Both the position numbers and the translations under genes were made by a program. A stretch of 64,000 nt of DNA from Vibrio coralliirubri (GTDB lineage: Bacteria > Pseudomonadota > Gammaproteobacteria > Enterobacterales > Vibrionaceae). The stretch spans positions 682,001 to 746,000 of the forward strand of contig NZ_AP025471.1 of assembly GCF_024347375.1 (NCBI RefSeq), given 5' to 3'. The notes under the pieces are model-generated. The model saw only the letters and a program-made list of their open reading frames with translations. It was not told the origin of the DNA and ran no database searches. This document shows positions 18,592-28,221 of this stretch, piece by piece (the stretch's first letter is position 1; each line of letters starts with the position of its first letter).

Positions 18592-19101
18592 ATGGTCAGA
18601 GTATTTAGGAGCCTTAATACCTTCACCGTATCCGTATTAATCTTTAGTCTATCGCTTTCATTCTACGCCAATGCTAATAGCTTAACGTTAGGAATTAGCG
18701 GTCAGATCAAAGATCGATGCGAAATAAACTTTTTTTCTGGCAACATTATGAATTTTACGGAACACCGTGATGTGCAATCGTTGCCTTTTAATATCTATTG
18801 TAACCGTCCGTTGGGTATAACGATCAACTCAAAATATGGAGGCTTAAAATATCAACATCAAGGGGTTGATATTATTGAGAGTTACAATTTGTCATTACAA
18901 ATAGACGAAATTCGTCTTTATGAAAGTAGGCACAGCAGTCAACTTACTTCACCAGTAATGATAGACAGTTCTGGTGTTATTCCGTTCTCTCAACATGGGA
19001 GTCTTAGGGTAGCACTCGAAAATAGCTTGCGTTTCGCAGGTTATTATCAAGACGTTATTGAGATCGAAGTTTACCCTTCGATTCATAGCGTGACAAAGTG
19101 A
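18592..19101 (+). CDS. putative minor fimbrial subunit
   Basis: 169 residues. An N-terminal signal peptide (hydrophobic VSVLIFSLSLSFYANANS) precedes a beta-rich mature domain with two cysteines (DRCEINFF, NIYCNRPLG), spaced as in fimbrial/SCPU-type subunits that are disulfide-bonded and donor-strand complemented. A GGGGGTGG ribosome-binding site lies just upstream. It is the first gene of the operon, before the likely major pilin. The assignment rests on context and the two-cysteine pattern rather than a strong signature. Confidence 0.6.
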   Translation: MVRVFRSLNTFTVSVLIFSLSLSFYANANSLTLGISGQIKDRCEINFFSGNIMNFTEHRDVQSLPFNIYCNRPLGITINSKYGGLKYQHQGVDIIESYNLSLQIDEIRLYESRHSSQLTSPVMIDSSGVIPFSQHGSLRVALENSLRFAGYYQDVIEIEVYPSIHSVTK

Positions 19102-19178
19102 AAACTCTGCAATGTATCTGCAGAACAACATACGCTCAGCAGTATTCGAGCCAATCATTTAAGATAAAGGAATTTCTA

Positions 19179-19676
19179 ATGAAAAAGCTAACACTCTACG
19201 CAGCAACAGTCACAGCTATTTTTGGTGCTCAAGTCCAAGCCGCTCCTGGTGATGTCCAGTTAGTTGGATTTGTTTCACCTGTATGTGAGGTTACTGGTCT
19301 TTCAACGCAACTGATGGACTTTGGTAACGTATCTCAAATTCAAAACCTTTCTGTTAGTGGCCTTAACATGAAGTGTAATGACGTCGATGGTGCAACGGTG
19401 ACACTGACAAGTGCTGAAGGTGGTCTAGAGTCAGACGATAGCGAAGACTACGCTCTTACATACGATGCGACATTTAATCCTTCAGGCTTAGCTCCGTTCA
19501 CGCTTAATGCACCAGGGGGCCCAGGTCTAAACGACGTTTCAGTCAGTAATTCTTATGCCGGTTCTGGCGCATTAGCGACAGGTGTTACTGCATCCATTGA
19601 TATTGTTACAACAGAAACCTCGCCGTGGGCAGGTGGTTACTCAGATACATTGACCGTAAATATCACCTCAAATTAG
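19179..19676 (+). CDS. fimbrial major subunit, spore-coat-U (SCPU)-like
   Basis: 165 residues from the ATG at 19179, with AAAGG 8 bases upstream; an in-frame start at 19098 has no ribosome-binding site and would put the signal peptide internally. Signal peptide MKKLTLYAATVTAIFGAQVQA. The mature domain has two cysteines (PVCEVTG, NMKCNDVD) and ends GGYSDTLTVNITSN, the final strand pattern of SCPU/archaic chaperone-usher pilins. It is secreted by the Sec route and assembled by the chaperones and usher encoded next. A 70-bp gap to the chaperone gene may allow excess pilin expression. Confidence 0.72.
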   Translation: MKKLTLYAATVTAIFGAQVQAAPGDVQLVGFVSPVCEVTGLSTQLMDFGNVSQIQNLSVSGLNMKCNDVDGATVTLTSAEGGLESDDSEDYALTYDATFNPSGLAPFTLNAPGGPGLNDVSVSNSYAGSGALATGVTASIDIVTTETSPWAGGYSDTLTVNITSN

Positions 19677-19759
19677 AGGTTAATAAGTCGGGGGCTATTA
19701 TTTGGCCTCCGACTTAATCTCAGTCTCAACGACATAAGTTTAATTTGGAGCTCTTCGCT

Positions 19760-20485
19760 ATGTATAAATGGATCATGCATAAATGGATCGTTCTTTTCCT
19801 ATTGTCATTCACTTGTTTGTCCGCTCATGCGTTCAAAGTAGAACCGATGTCTATGGAAATGACACCGCTTGGCAAAAGAGCTCAAATGACCATGAGGGTT
19901 GAGAACTCATCTCAAGAACCACTCACGGTTGAGCTTTCTCCGGTCTACATGACAATGGACAATTATGGCAAAGAGACCACCACTCCTGCGGATGACGAGT
20001 TACTAGTGATTCCAGTGACCGCAATAATAGAACCTGGACGATCGCAATCCATTATGGTGCGGTATTTGGGCGATCCTTCAATCACAGAATCTAAAGCGTA
20101 TCGCATTGCTGTTAAGCAAGTAAAAGTTCAAAGAGCGAGCAGTAATCAAGGGCAAGTAAGCCTTTTGCTACAGTTTAATACGCTTATCAACGTGCGACCT
20201 CAGAACACAACTTCCCAGCTAGAAATTAAAAGCATCGAGCAAAATGACAAAAAGAACAAATGGGTTCTTGAAGTACTTAACAGTGGTAATAGTTATGGTC
20301 GATTAACCAATACAACATGGAAGATATCTGATGGTAAAAATTCAACCTATTTAAAAGGCGTAGAAATCGCTAAACGTATTCCGGGTACTTTGGTCCTTCC
20401 CTACTCCACGCGTTTTTTTGAAATGCAGCCTCTTAAAAATTATGACGTAAACACCCTATCGATTGAAATAGAGCAGGATCAATAG
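19760..20485 (+). CDS. periplasmic fimbrial chaperone (first)
   Basis: 241 residues from the ATG at 19760, with GGAG at 19747-19750. Signal peptide up to CLSAHA. The pattern MEMTPLGKRAQMTMRVENSSQEPLTVELSP then ITAIIEPGRSQSIMVRYLG is that of the N-terminal Ig-like domain of PapD-type chaperones, which hold pilin subunits by donor-strand complementation in the periplasm. It ends 2 bp before the second chaperone gene. Confidence 0.78.
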   Translation: MYKWIMHKWIVLFLLSFTCLSAHAFKVEPMSMEMTPLGKRAQMTMRVENSSQEPLTVELSPVYMTMDNYGKETTTPADDELLVIPVTAIIEPGRSQSIMVRYLGDPSITESKAYRIAVKQVKVQRASSNQGQVSLLLQFNTLINVRPQNTTSQLEIKSIEQNDKKNKWVLEVLNSGNSYGRLTNTTWKISDGKNSTYLKGVEIAKRIPGTLVLPYSTRFFEMQPLKNYDVNTLSIEIEQDQ

Positions 20486-20487
20486 TA

Positions 20488-21174
20488 ATGAGACGTGATA
20501 TTTGGGGAGCGCTCATTTCTTGCTTTCTGTGTGCACAAGCGTTTGGCATAACACTGTTTCCAACCGTCATCGAACTCAACACCGATCACCGGGCAGCATC
20601 TCAACTGGTTGTGACTAACAACTCAACACAAGCTCTCCCACTTGAAGCTAACGTTCGTCGTTTGAACTTCTTATCAGATGGCACGTTCGAGATATCTGAT
20701 CTAGCGAGTGAAGAGATGTTTGTGTTTCCACCAGCCGCAATGTTAGCCCCCGGAGAACGTCAAGTATTCCGTATACAATGGTTGGGGAACAGAACACTCG
20801 AAACCTCTCAGAGTTATTTTATTCGTTTCAGTACCGTAAATATTGGCCAGAACAACGCGAGAATAGATAAACCCATCGGTTTAACCACCGGCATCAATTT
20901 ACAAGTTCACTACAATGCGTTGTTGCACATTCACTCGTCCTCGTTAGCGCCTGACGTAAAATTACACATAGATGAACAAGGCAAATTAACACTCACTAAT
21001 TCTGGGTCACGATTTACCTATACATCGTTACTTCATTTTGCGGGGCTCGAATCTCAGAGCCAAAAAGTACATGCGGCTTTAGGTGAGCAATTTATTCCAC
21101 CACACTCCACTATTACTTTCCCTTCTTCTTTAAATTACTTACCAATGGGCACTTACCATGGGCATGAAAACTGA
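20488..21174 (+). CDS. periplasmic fimbrial chaperone (second)
   Basis: 228 residues with signal peptide (LISCFLCAQAFG). ITLFPTVIELNTDHRAASQLVVTNNSTQALPLEANV followed by MLAPGERQVFRIQWLG and SYFIRFSTV is the conserved PapD-like framework, including the basic pair region before the G1 strand. It differs clearly from the first chaperone, so the operon has two non-identical chaperones, perhaps with different subunit clients. Its end overlaps the usher start by 17 bp. Confidence 0.78.
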   Translation: MRRDIWGALISCFLCAQAFGITLFPTVIELNTDHRAASQLVVTNNSTQALPLEANVRRLNFLSDGTFEISDLASEEMFVFPPAAMLAPGERQVFRIQWLGNRTLETSQSYFIRFSTVNIGQNNARIDKPIGLTTGINLQVHYNALLHIHSSSLAPDVKLHIDEQGKLTLTNSGSRFTYTSLLHFAGLESQSQKVHAALGEQFIPPHSTITFPSSLNYLPMGTYHGHEN

Positions 21175-23650
21175 AACCTATCACAAGATGTGGCAAGTTT
21201 TGTATGTCTTGGGATTAGTACTTTTTTATTGTGCCGCCTTAAGCCCTGCAGCTTGGGGCCAGGAAATGGTTTTGAATCCAACAGGGCGAGATATTCAACT
21301 TACCTCTTTGCTAAGGATAAGTGACACCATACTGGGGGAAGCGGACATTATCATTACCGCAAACAACGAGATCTTGTTACCCAAGGAAAGTACGCTTTCT
21401 CTCCTTTCTTCCGTCGTAACTCATGAAGGTATTGGGAAACTCAATGACACGACAGACGATGAGATGCTGTCTCAGCATCATTTTGAGAGCGTAGGATTAA
21501 ATCTGAGTTTCGATTTCTCGTCATTAGAATGCATCGTGACGGTACCACCTGAATTTAGCTTAACCCAACAACTGTCTATGAACGGGGCAGATGATTTTTA
21601 TAACTATGCCGAACCAAGTTTATTAAGTGGATACGTTAACTTTGCCCTTTCCGCCAATGAGACCCAATTTGTGGATCAGAATTCGTCAAGGCAAGATCTC
21701 TATCGCGGTCAATTCGATTCCGCACTTAACATTGGTTTTCTAAACTTTGAGTACGAATCCTATTTAGAAAACAGCTCATCACAAGATTCGCGATACGTAA
21801 GAGAAGGATCTCGTCTTAATATTGACTTTGCAGAACAAGGCACACGACTTGTCCTCGGCGATATGTACAACAGTGGTCAATCTTTTCAGGACAGTACCGA
21901 CATACTTGGTATTGGGTTAACGCGAGATTTCACACTCATTCCAACCAGAAATGCGCGACCACGAGCCAATCAATCATTCACCCTTCAAAGGGCTTCAAAT
22001 GTCGATGTCTATATAGATGGGATCGCAGTCCAACGATTAACCCTCGGCGCTGGTAGCTATAACCTTAGTGATATCCCCCTGGCGCAAGGTAGCAATGATA
22101 TTGTACTCGTCATCACCGACCGCTCCGGGAATGAAGAACGTATCGAGTTTTCTATTGCAACCGGTAACGACTTGCTCAATAGCGGTGAGTTTGAATATAG
22201 CATCATGTATGGAGCGCCTTCTGAATTACAAAATGGACAACTAGAGTACCTAACCGACGAGCGTATTTTCCATGGTTATATTGATGTGGGTATTAGCCCT
22301 TGGTTAACGTTGGGTACGAACTTTCAAACCCGTGAAGATCTTTATCAATATGGTGCCACCGCGTTACTCGCTTCTATATGGGGCGTCACTGAACTCACTG
22401 CCTCTCGTAGCGAACACCCTACATTTGGAATTGGCGACGCTTACAAATTTGCATTCGATGCGGAGTTTTCCAATACCAACACTCTGTCCCCACAACTGAG
22501 TTTTAGTTATGAATATCTGGCCAACAATTTTACTGGGGTCTCAGGGTTTGATACTTCCGATATCGATATCAACTTAACCACTCATTATGTGTCTGCATTC
22601 AGCTCCATTTACCTTGGTCAGTCTTTACGTGCCGCCATGACCCTCAATTACCGATCAGGAATAGACAAAGAGAACGATTATTGGCTGATTAGCCCGAGTT
22701 TATCGGACGGACTGTTTGATACTCCCGCTACCTGGAGTGCACGCGTTAACTATCGACATAACGCAAGCGAAGACGATGACATCAGCACGACTGTCACCAT
22801 AAGTTGGCCTCTTAGTCGACAAACTCGTGTCGTCGGTCGATACACCACAGAACTCAATGAAGCCGCCTTAGATTACAGCTATCAGAATAATATTGGTAAC
22901 ACAGGAGGGGTGTCGGCGTTTGCGAGTGTTATTACTAACGAAGAGACGGATGCCGATATGGATGCCGGGATTAACTATACGGCAAACCGTTATGAATTGA
23001 ATGCGACCCACGCTTCGCGGCTTGAAGAGATTAGTGGTGAAACACGAAACCACAGTACCGACGTAACTATTAGTAGTTCACTTGCTTTTGCAGGCTCATC
23101 TGTGGCAGTCGGCAGACCAGTACGCGAAGCATTTGCGATTGTCACCAAACATAAGAGTCTTAAAGAGAATGACGTCGCTATCGATCCCACAAAAGACGGT
23201 AAGCACGCACGCGTTTATCTTAAAGTAGATGCAAGTGCTTTGGTCCCAGACCTTGTTGCTTACAATGGCCAAGTAATCAGTTACGAGGTCTATAACTTGC
23301 CGCCAGGGTATGACTTAGGTGACGGCGCTTTTTGGATTAAGCCGGGTTATAAACGAGGCTACCAACTCCAGATTGGATCTGACGCTGTATTAACCGTTAT
23401 TGGCAAGCTATTCGATCGTCAAAGTAACAACCCTATTTCACTTGTCGCTGGTGTAGCACATTACCTTGGTGAGGCAAAACAGTTGCCAATTGACTTCTTT
23501 ACCAATCGTAACGGTATATTCGCTATCTCAGGTTTAAAGCCGGGGAAATATCAATTGGTACTAGACACTAAAGAACAAGAGTCAGTCATCATTTCCCTCA
23601 GTGAACGCAGTGACAATTTGATAAGACTAGGAGATGTATATGTTGAATAA
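21158..23650 (+). CDS. outer-membrane fimbrial usher
   Basis: 830 residues, the usual usher size. Signal peptide ends near AAWGQ. The central 24-strand-barrel region contains the plug segment typified by NVDVYIDGIAVQRLTLGAGSYNLSDIPL. The C-terminal part has GVAHYLGEAKQLPIDFFTNRNGIFAISGLKPGKYQL, matching usher C-terminal domains. It translocates chaperone-subunit complexes and polymerises the fimbria. It overlaps the upstream chaperone gene by 17 bp and the downstream adhesin by 11 bp, so translation is coupled. Confidence 0.88.
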   Translation: MGMKTETYHKMWQVLYVLGLVLFYCAALSPAAWGQEMVLNPTGRDIQLTSLLRISDTILGEADIIITANNEILLPKESTLSLLSSVVTHEGIGKLNDTTDDEMLSQHHFESVGLNLSFDFSSLECIVTVPPEFSLTQQLSMNGADDFYNYAEPSLLSGYVNFALSANETQFVDQNSSRQDLYRGQFDSALNIGFLNFEYESYLENSSSQDSRYVREGSRLNIDFAEQGTRLVLGDMYNSGQSFQDSTDILGIGLTRDFTLIPTRNARPRANQSFTLQRASNVDVYIDGIAVQRLTLGAGSYNLSDIPLAQGSNDIVLVITDRSGNEERIEFSIATGNDLLNSGEFEYSIMYGAPSELQNGQLEYLTDERIFHGYIDVGISPWLTLGTNFQTREDLYQYGATALLASIWGVTELTASRSEHPTFGIGDAYKFAFDAEFSNTNTLSPQLSFSYEYLANNFTGVSGFDTSDIDINLTTHYVSAFSSIYLGQSLRAAMTLNYRSGIDKENDYWLISPSLSDGLFDTPATWSARVNYRHNASEDDDISTTVTISWPLSRQTRVVGRYTTELNEAALDYSYQNNIGNTGGVSAFASVITNEETDADMDAGINYTANRYELNATHASRLEEISGETRNHSTDVTISSSLAFAGSSVAVGRPVREAFAIVTKHKSLKENDVAIDPTKDGKHARVYLKVDASALVPDLVAYNGQVISYEVYNLPPGYDLGDGAFWIKPGYKRGYQLQIGSDAVLTVIGKLFDRQSNNPISLVAGVAHYLGEAKQLPIDFFTNRNGIFAISGLKPGKYQLVLDTKEQESVIISLSERSDNLIRLGDVYVE

Positions 23651-24521
23651 ACAAGTACTTTTGGGATCCTTGTTCCTTATCGCCATAAACCATCTGCCTT
23701 ATGCGTTTGCGTGTGAAGTTAATGCGTTGACTATTCAACCCGTCTCATCTAAATCGCAATATGATGTTTTCAGCGCAGGCACATTCGCAACAATTAACAC
23801 TTACCGAATAGATGCGAACATAATTGGCGAACCATGCGAGTTAAGCTTAATTTTGCAGCTTAACGATACCAGTCGCTCGTTAAAAGGGTCGAATCAAGAC
23901 AAACTCAACTTTGAGTGGTCAGGGCAGATTGGCATGCCGGTAGCTAATCAATGGCACTTATCGTTAACCGATAGCCACCCTTCGGCAACGATACAAATGC
24001 GATTTCCGAGCAAGCAATGGTTAGCGTCAGGAACCTATCGAGGGCTTTTAGAAGTCTCGCCTTCTTATACCTCTGATAGTAAACAAGTAGAAATTAGCCC
24101 TAGCTCCATCCCGGTATCGGTTAACGTTCCGCCTGCTGCGAAAATTCATTTTTATGGATTAACCCAACAACATTATGACCTTGATCTAGGGACATTATAT
24201 TCAAACAAGATTATTCGCTCTGCACCTAACCTATGGGTTCAAAGCAATACAGCTTATACCATCGTATTCGAATCATCCCATCAAGGAATGCTACGTCATG
24301 AATCTAATGAGACTAAGTGGGATATTCCATACCAACTTTCCCTCGATAGCGACAGAATAAACCTTGAGCAACTGGATGCGAGAATTCAACGTCTTTCCGC
24401 AACGATTGGTCAACCTATACCTTTGGATTTTGTCATTGGTGAAACAGAGAACAAACCAGGAGGGAAATATGACGATATATTACAAATTTCTATTGAACCT
24501 CGACTTTCACAGCAACCATAA
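23640..24521 (+). CDS. putative fimbrial tip protein/adhesin
   Basis: 293 residues from the ATG at 23640, chosen because AGGAG (23629-23633) lies 6 bases upstream; the in-frame ATG at 23634 abuts that site. Signal peptide MLNKQVLLGSLFLIAINHLPYAFA, then a two-domain-sized mature protein. Its size (about twice a pilin) and place after the usher resemble the tip subunits of archaic chaperone-usher systems. No sugar-binding motif is recognised. IS5 copy 3 begins 11 bp after its stop codon. Confidence 0.62.
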   Translation: MLNKQVLLGSLFLIAINHLPYAFACEVNALTIQPVSSKSQYDVFSAGTFATINTYRIDANIIGEPCELSLILQLNDTSRSLKGSNQDKLNFEWSGQIGMPVANQWHLSLTDSHPSATIQMRFPSKQWLASGTYRGLLEVSPSYTSDSKQVEISPSSIPVSVNVPPAAKIHFYGLTQQHYDLDLGTLYSNKIIRSAPNLWVQSNTAYTIVFESSHQGMLRHESNETKWDIPYQLSLDSDRINLEQLDARIQRLSATIGQPIPLDFVIGETENKPGGKYDDILQISIEPRLSQQP

Positions 24522-24532
24522 TTATGCAATTA

Positions 24533-25586
24533 GGCTTTGTTGCGTAATTAAATTTAGAGATAGAGCCAACCCGTTTCGCTTGTTTCTTAGTCAATACGAC
24601 AAGTTTCAGGCATACCTAACCCAGTAAGCTTGTTCAACGCTTTTATCATCGCGTAAGTTTCACCCACCTGGGCATTGTAATTTCTTAAGCTCAGTTTCCC
24701 TCCTAGCAACTGTTTAACTCGATACATCGCTGTTTCTGAGAGTGAACGTTTGTGGTATCCATACCGCTCTTTCCAATACTTATTTGAGTCGTATAATTTC
24801 TGGCAACCCACGGCGAAATTTCGAGGGTGACCACGCTCCCAGAAGGCAGCCCCTTCTCTTGGGGGAATAAGCGCAATAGCTCCCTTAATCTTAATAGCAG
24901 CGTGACACGCTCTCGTGTCGTAAGCGCCATCACCAGACACCTCAAGGATACTTCGGCGTGTTTGTTTCAGTAAGTTCGGGAGTACTTCTCCATCTGTAAC
25001 CGTCGATAAACTTAGCTCGGCGGCAATGATCTCATGAGTGTTGGTATCGACTGCAATATGCAGCTTTCGCCAGACTCTACGCTTGCCATCCGTCCCATGT
25101 TTTTTGACTTTCCATTCACCTTCGCCATAAACCTTAAGGCCAGTAGCATCAATGGCTAGGTGCTGTATCGCTCCTCTCGTTTTAGTCTTAAATGAAACCT
25201 CAACTTGCTTGGCTCTACGACTGATGCAGGTGTAATGCGGACAACTTAACGGTACATGGGCTAACCTAAATATCGAGTCGATAAATCCTTGCAGCGCTCT
25301 CAATGGCATAGAAAAAACTCGTTTGACCATGAGTGCTGTCGTGATAGCTAAATCACTGAACCGACGCGGCCTACCGCGCTTATTCTGTTTGCTTTGCGCC
25401 CATCCGCTTATTGCTTCTTCATCAATCCAAAAAGTCAGAGAACCACGGTTAATGAGTGATCGGTTGTATTGCTTCCAGTTGGTTGTTTTATAACGAGGCT
25501 TAGGCATAGGACTACGAGATAGAGTGGAGGTAGCTGATCAGATCGTAGGTTCTTGATTTAGTTCCATTGAATTACGCAACAAAGCC
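24533..25586 (-). mobile_element. IS5-family element, copy 3
   Basis: 1,054 bp, in inverted orientation relative to copy 2. Flanked by the 9-bp repeat ATGCAATTA (24524-24532 and 25587-25595). It inserted just after the adhesin stop and before the regulator gene, where the operon terminator would be expected. Confidence 0.97.
24587..25507 (-). CDS. IS5-family transposase, copy 3
   Basis: 306 residues, intact, same predicted protein as copy 2. Confidence 0.95.
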   Translation of the reverse strand: MPKPRYKTTNWKQYNRSLINRGSLTFWIDEEAISGWAQSKQNKRGRPRRFSDLAITTALMVKRVFSMPLRALQGFIDSIFRLAHVPLSCPHYTCISRRAKQVEVSFKTKTRGAIQHLAIDATGLKVYGEGEWKVKKHGTDGKRRVWRKLHIAVDTNTHEIIAAELSLSTVTDGEVLPNLLKQTRRSILEVSGDGAYDTRACHAAIKIKGAIALIPPREGAAFWERGHPRNFAVGCQKLYDSNKYWKERYGYHKRSLSETAMYRVKQLLGGKLSLRNYNAQVGETYAMIKALNKLTGLGMPETCRID

Positions 25587-25679
25587 ATGCAATTATGTAA
25601 AAATTAAGCCGCAGAGCTCAATTTTATAAAACACAACGTCATAGAATCAAAACTTGATTTACCAGGCTCGGGATAAGTT

Positions 25680-26369
25680 ATGCATAGAAATAATTTAAAG
25701 CACATGCTCCTAATTGGTGACAACGGTATTAACAACCAGTTTATTCAGCGCGAAATAGAAAAATACAGTGATTTTTCTTTTAGCAGAGAATGTATGACAA
25801 GCATTGGCCGCTCGAGTAACCGTAAGACTTTCGATGTCATCCTTATTAGCTACTTACTATTAGCAAATATCGAAGATATCAACATCATTTTATCAAAAAT
25901 AGAATCAAATAAATGGGTAGTCTACGATGTTCCTGCTGACATTACCGGACAGAGTATTACCGTAATGCAATTATTCAACTTGTTTAATATAAAAGGAATC
26001 ATCTATCAGGACGCCCCTGTTGATCACCTTACCCGTTGTTTAAAAACAGTGTGTGACGACGATTTGTGGTTACCGAGAAAATTAATGTCACATATTCTAT
26101 CTAATAGACACGATTACACTTTCAAGTCGAAAGTAATACTATCTAGCCTTACGAAAAGAGAGGTTCAAATATTCAAGCGCGTGATTAGAGGAGATTCAAA
26201 TTTAGAAATTTCAAACGAACTATTTATTTCAGAAAGTACGGTAAAAACGCACGTATACAATATATATAAAAAAATAAATGTAACAAACCGCAAAGAAGCG
26301 ATAAGAAAAGCATATTTTATCAATAGTTTAGAGACTATTATACAACCTGATATGAAGCTCAAAGTATAA
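25680..26369 (+). CDS. LuxR-type regulator, CsgD/VpsT-like
   Basis: 229 residues. The N-terminal half looks like a receiver-type fold without obvious conserved phosphoacceptor residues (LLIGDNGINNQF start). The C-terminal LuxR helix-turn-helix is at about 150-210 (LTKREVQIFKRVIRGDSNLEI, then FISESTVKTHVYNIYKKI). Between them DDDLWLPRKLMSHIL places WLPR where VpsT has its W[FLM][TS]R c-di-GMP-binding motif and CsgD has YFTR. The proline at the third position departs from the VpsT consensus, so c-di-GMP binding is uncertain. It lies next to the fimbrial operon in the same direction and is the best candidate for its regulator. Confidence 0.75.
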   Translation: MHRNNLKHMLLIGDNGINNQFIQREIEKYSDFSFSRECMTSIGRSSNRKTFDVILISYLLLANIEDINIILSKIESNKWVVYDVPADITGQSITVMQLFNLFNIKGIIYQDAPVDHLTRCLKTVCDDDLWLPRKLMSHILSNRHDYTFKSKVILSSLTKREVQIFKRVIRGDSNLEISNELFISESTVKTHVYNIYKKINVTNRKEAIRKAYFINSLETIIQPDMKLKV

Positions 26370-26707
26370 CCACAATACAAAGAGAATAGTAAATTGCAGT
26401 TACCAACAAGCACGATGACAGTTGACGAAAGTCCCCTTTCAAAGCTTGGTCAAAGTCCCACCATTAACAAGTTTCTGCTCTGAGAACCAACAACTGCGCA
26501 TCATAAAAATTTAAGCCTCACGACACGTTTCGGCTCTATGACTCACAGCTTTTCAAAAAGCTTAGCTGCTCCGATTTGCACACGACTTTCCTAACAAAGC
26601 TGTAAAAATCCACTCTAAACCATATGTAATTGCTCATCTAGAGCAAATAGAACTTGAGCTTCCCCTTAAGGTAAGCTTTATAATCATGTTTTTATCGGAG
26701 TAAAAAC
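26370..26707. other. intergenic region before cytochrome c gene
   Basis: About 340 bases with no supportable gene. A plausible promoter for the cytochrome gene is TTGAGC (26654-26659) and a perfect TATAAT (26679-26684), but the 19-base spacer is long. Confidence 0.4.
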
Positions 26708-27022
26708 GTGCATTACCCAACCTTCGCTCTAATATCATTAGCTATTTCCTCTAGCCTTCATGCCTCTGATTTTGGCGACCCTGAACTAGGTAAAGTGAAA
26801 TCACAAAGCTGCGTTTTTTGTCATAACCCCACCAGCTCATCGACGGATAACTCCTACCCCAAGCTTTCTGGTCAAGATCCAACCTATCTATTTAACACAA
26901 TGAAAGCGTATCAAAACGGAGATAGACAAGGTGACTACGCGGATATGATGCGAGCACAATTGAGCAAGCTTAACGATCAAGATTTGAGAGATATAGCGGC
27001 TTTTTACGCTTCACAAGATTAG
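26708..27022 (+). CDS. periplasmic c-type cytochrome
   Basis: 104 residues from a GTG start with GGAG 7 bases upstream. Signal peptide MHYPTFALISLAISSSLHA. One haem-binding CVFCH motif (about residues 36-40) and a distal methionine candidate in YADMMRAQLSKL. The ending LNDQDLRDIAAFYASQD is typical of single-haem class I cytochromes of the c5/c553 group. It would act as a soluble periplasmic electron carrier; its partner oxidase or reductase is not identified here. Confidence 0.82.
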   Translation: MHYPTFALISLAISSSLHASDFGDPELGKVKSQSCVFCHNPTSSSTDNSYPKLSGQDPTYLFNTMKAYQNGDRQGDYADMMRAQLSKLNDQDLRDIAAFYASQD

Positions 27023-27189
27023 CAGCTCCCACCTTCATTAGGTCGATCATCAGCTAAATAAACATCACCAAGTCGCCTATACTTCAAGCAAACTCACTGA
27101 GCTCATTGAGGGTCGGGATAGATATACCTTTACACGTATCATCCAACCCTTACAATGTGCAGCAAATATATTTATCAAGGTTTATCTCT

Positions 27190-28125
27190 ATGTCTATTCA
27201 ATGGTTTCCGGGTCACATGCATAAAGCCCGCAAAGAAATCGAAGAAGTTATCCCACAAGTTGATGTGATCATCGAAGTACTGGACGCTCGTATCCCGTTC
27301 AGTAGTGAAAACCCAATGATCTCCTCACTGCGCGGCGATAAGCCTTGTGTAAAAGTGTTGAACAAGCGTGACCTTGCAGATCCTGAACTGACTCAGCGTT
27401 GGATTGAGCACTTCGAGAAAGAGCAAGGCGTTAAAGCGATTGCGATTACGACTAGCATAAAAGAAGAAGTTAACCACGTTATGGAGCTAGTACGTAAACT
27501 GGCACCGCACCGTGAACAGATGGGCAAGAACATTCGTACAATGATCATGGGCATCCCGAACGTGGGTAAATCGACCATCATCAACTGCTTGGCAGGACGT
27601 ACGATTGCGGTTACTGGTAACCAACCTGCGGTAACTCGTCGTCAACAACGTATCAATCTTCAGAATGGCGTGATCCTTTCTGATACACCTGGAATCCTTT
27701 GGCCTAAAGTAGAAAACCCACACAGTGGCTTCCGCTTGGCTGCAACAGGTGCTGTAAAAGATACAGCAATGGAATACGATGAAGTGGCATTCTACACAGT
27801 AGAATACCTAGCAAAGCAGTACCCTAACCTTTTGCAAGAACGTTACCAAATTGAAGAACTGCCAGAGTCTGACATCGAATTGATGGAAGCGATTGGTCGT
27901 AAGCGTGGTGCACTTCGTGCCGGTGGACATATCGACATTCACAAATGTTCAGAAATCCTGCTTCACGAATTGCGTAATGGCACTTTAGGTAAGGTAACGC
28001 TTGAGTTGCCAGAAATGATCACACAAGAGCTGATCGAAGTTGAAGAAGCGGCTGCGCTGAAAGCGGAACAACAGATTAAGAAAAAAGAAGAGCGTCGTAA
28101 GCGTTACTTGAAGAACAAGCGTTAA
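27190..28125 (+). CDS. rbgA: ribosome biogenesis GTPase YlqF/RbgA
   Basis: 311 residues from the ATG at 27190, where the protein begins MSIQWFPGHMHKARKEI, the family start; upstream in-frame codons from 27106 are unsupported. It is a circularly permuted GTPase: G4 NKRD comes first (about 60), then G1 GIPNVGKST (about 122) and G3 DTPG (about 165). RbgA acts in late maturation of the large ribosomal subunit in Bacillus. The C-terminus is lysine/arginine rich, consistent with rRNA contact. Confidence 0.9.
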   Translation: MSIQWFPGHMHKARKEIEEVIPQVDVIIEVLDARIPFSSENPMISSLRGDKPCVKVLNKRDLADPELTQRWIEHFEKEQGVKAIAITTSIKEEVNHVMELVRKLAPHREQMGKNIRTMIMGIPNVGKSTIINCLAGRTIAVTGNQPAVTRRQQRINLQNGVILSDTPGILWPKVENPHSGFRLAATGAVKDTAMEYDEVAFYTVEYLAKQYPNLLQERYQIEELPESDIELMEAIGRKRGALRAGGHIDIHKCSEILLHELRNGTLGKVTLELPEMITQELIEVEEAAALKAEQQIKKKEERRKRYLKNKR

Positions 28126-28186
28126 TCGCGATTAGTTTTTATAATCTGCTTTAGTTTTTATTTACCACTCTTACACCTACCTCTAG

Positions 28187-28221
28187 ATATTCACGTTCTA
28201 TCGATAATAGAGCGTGAATAT
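28187..28221. terminator. 15-bp inverted repeat after rbgA
   Basis: ATATTCACGTTCTAT and ATAGAGCGTGAATAT form a 15-bp stem with one wobble and a 5-base loop. It is about 60 bases after the rbgA stop. No T run follows, so it may be an mRNA-end stabiliser or protein site rather than a classical terminator. Confidence 0.45.

Noticed and set aside
17175..25586. Fimbrial operon as cargo of a composite transposon between inverted IS5 copies 2 and 3
   Set aside because: Each IS has its own 9-bp duplication matching on its two sides (ACATTAATC and ATGCAATTA). A composite transposon would show one duplication at the outer ends, so the copies arrived separately.
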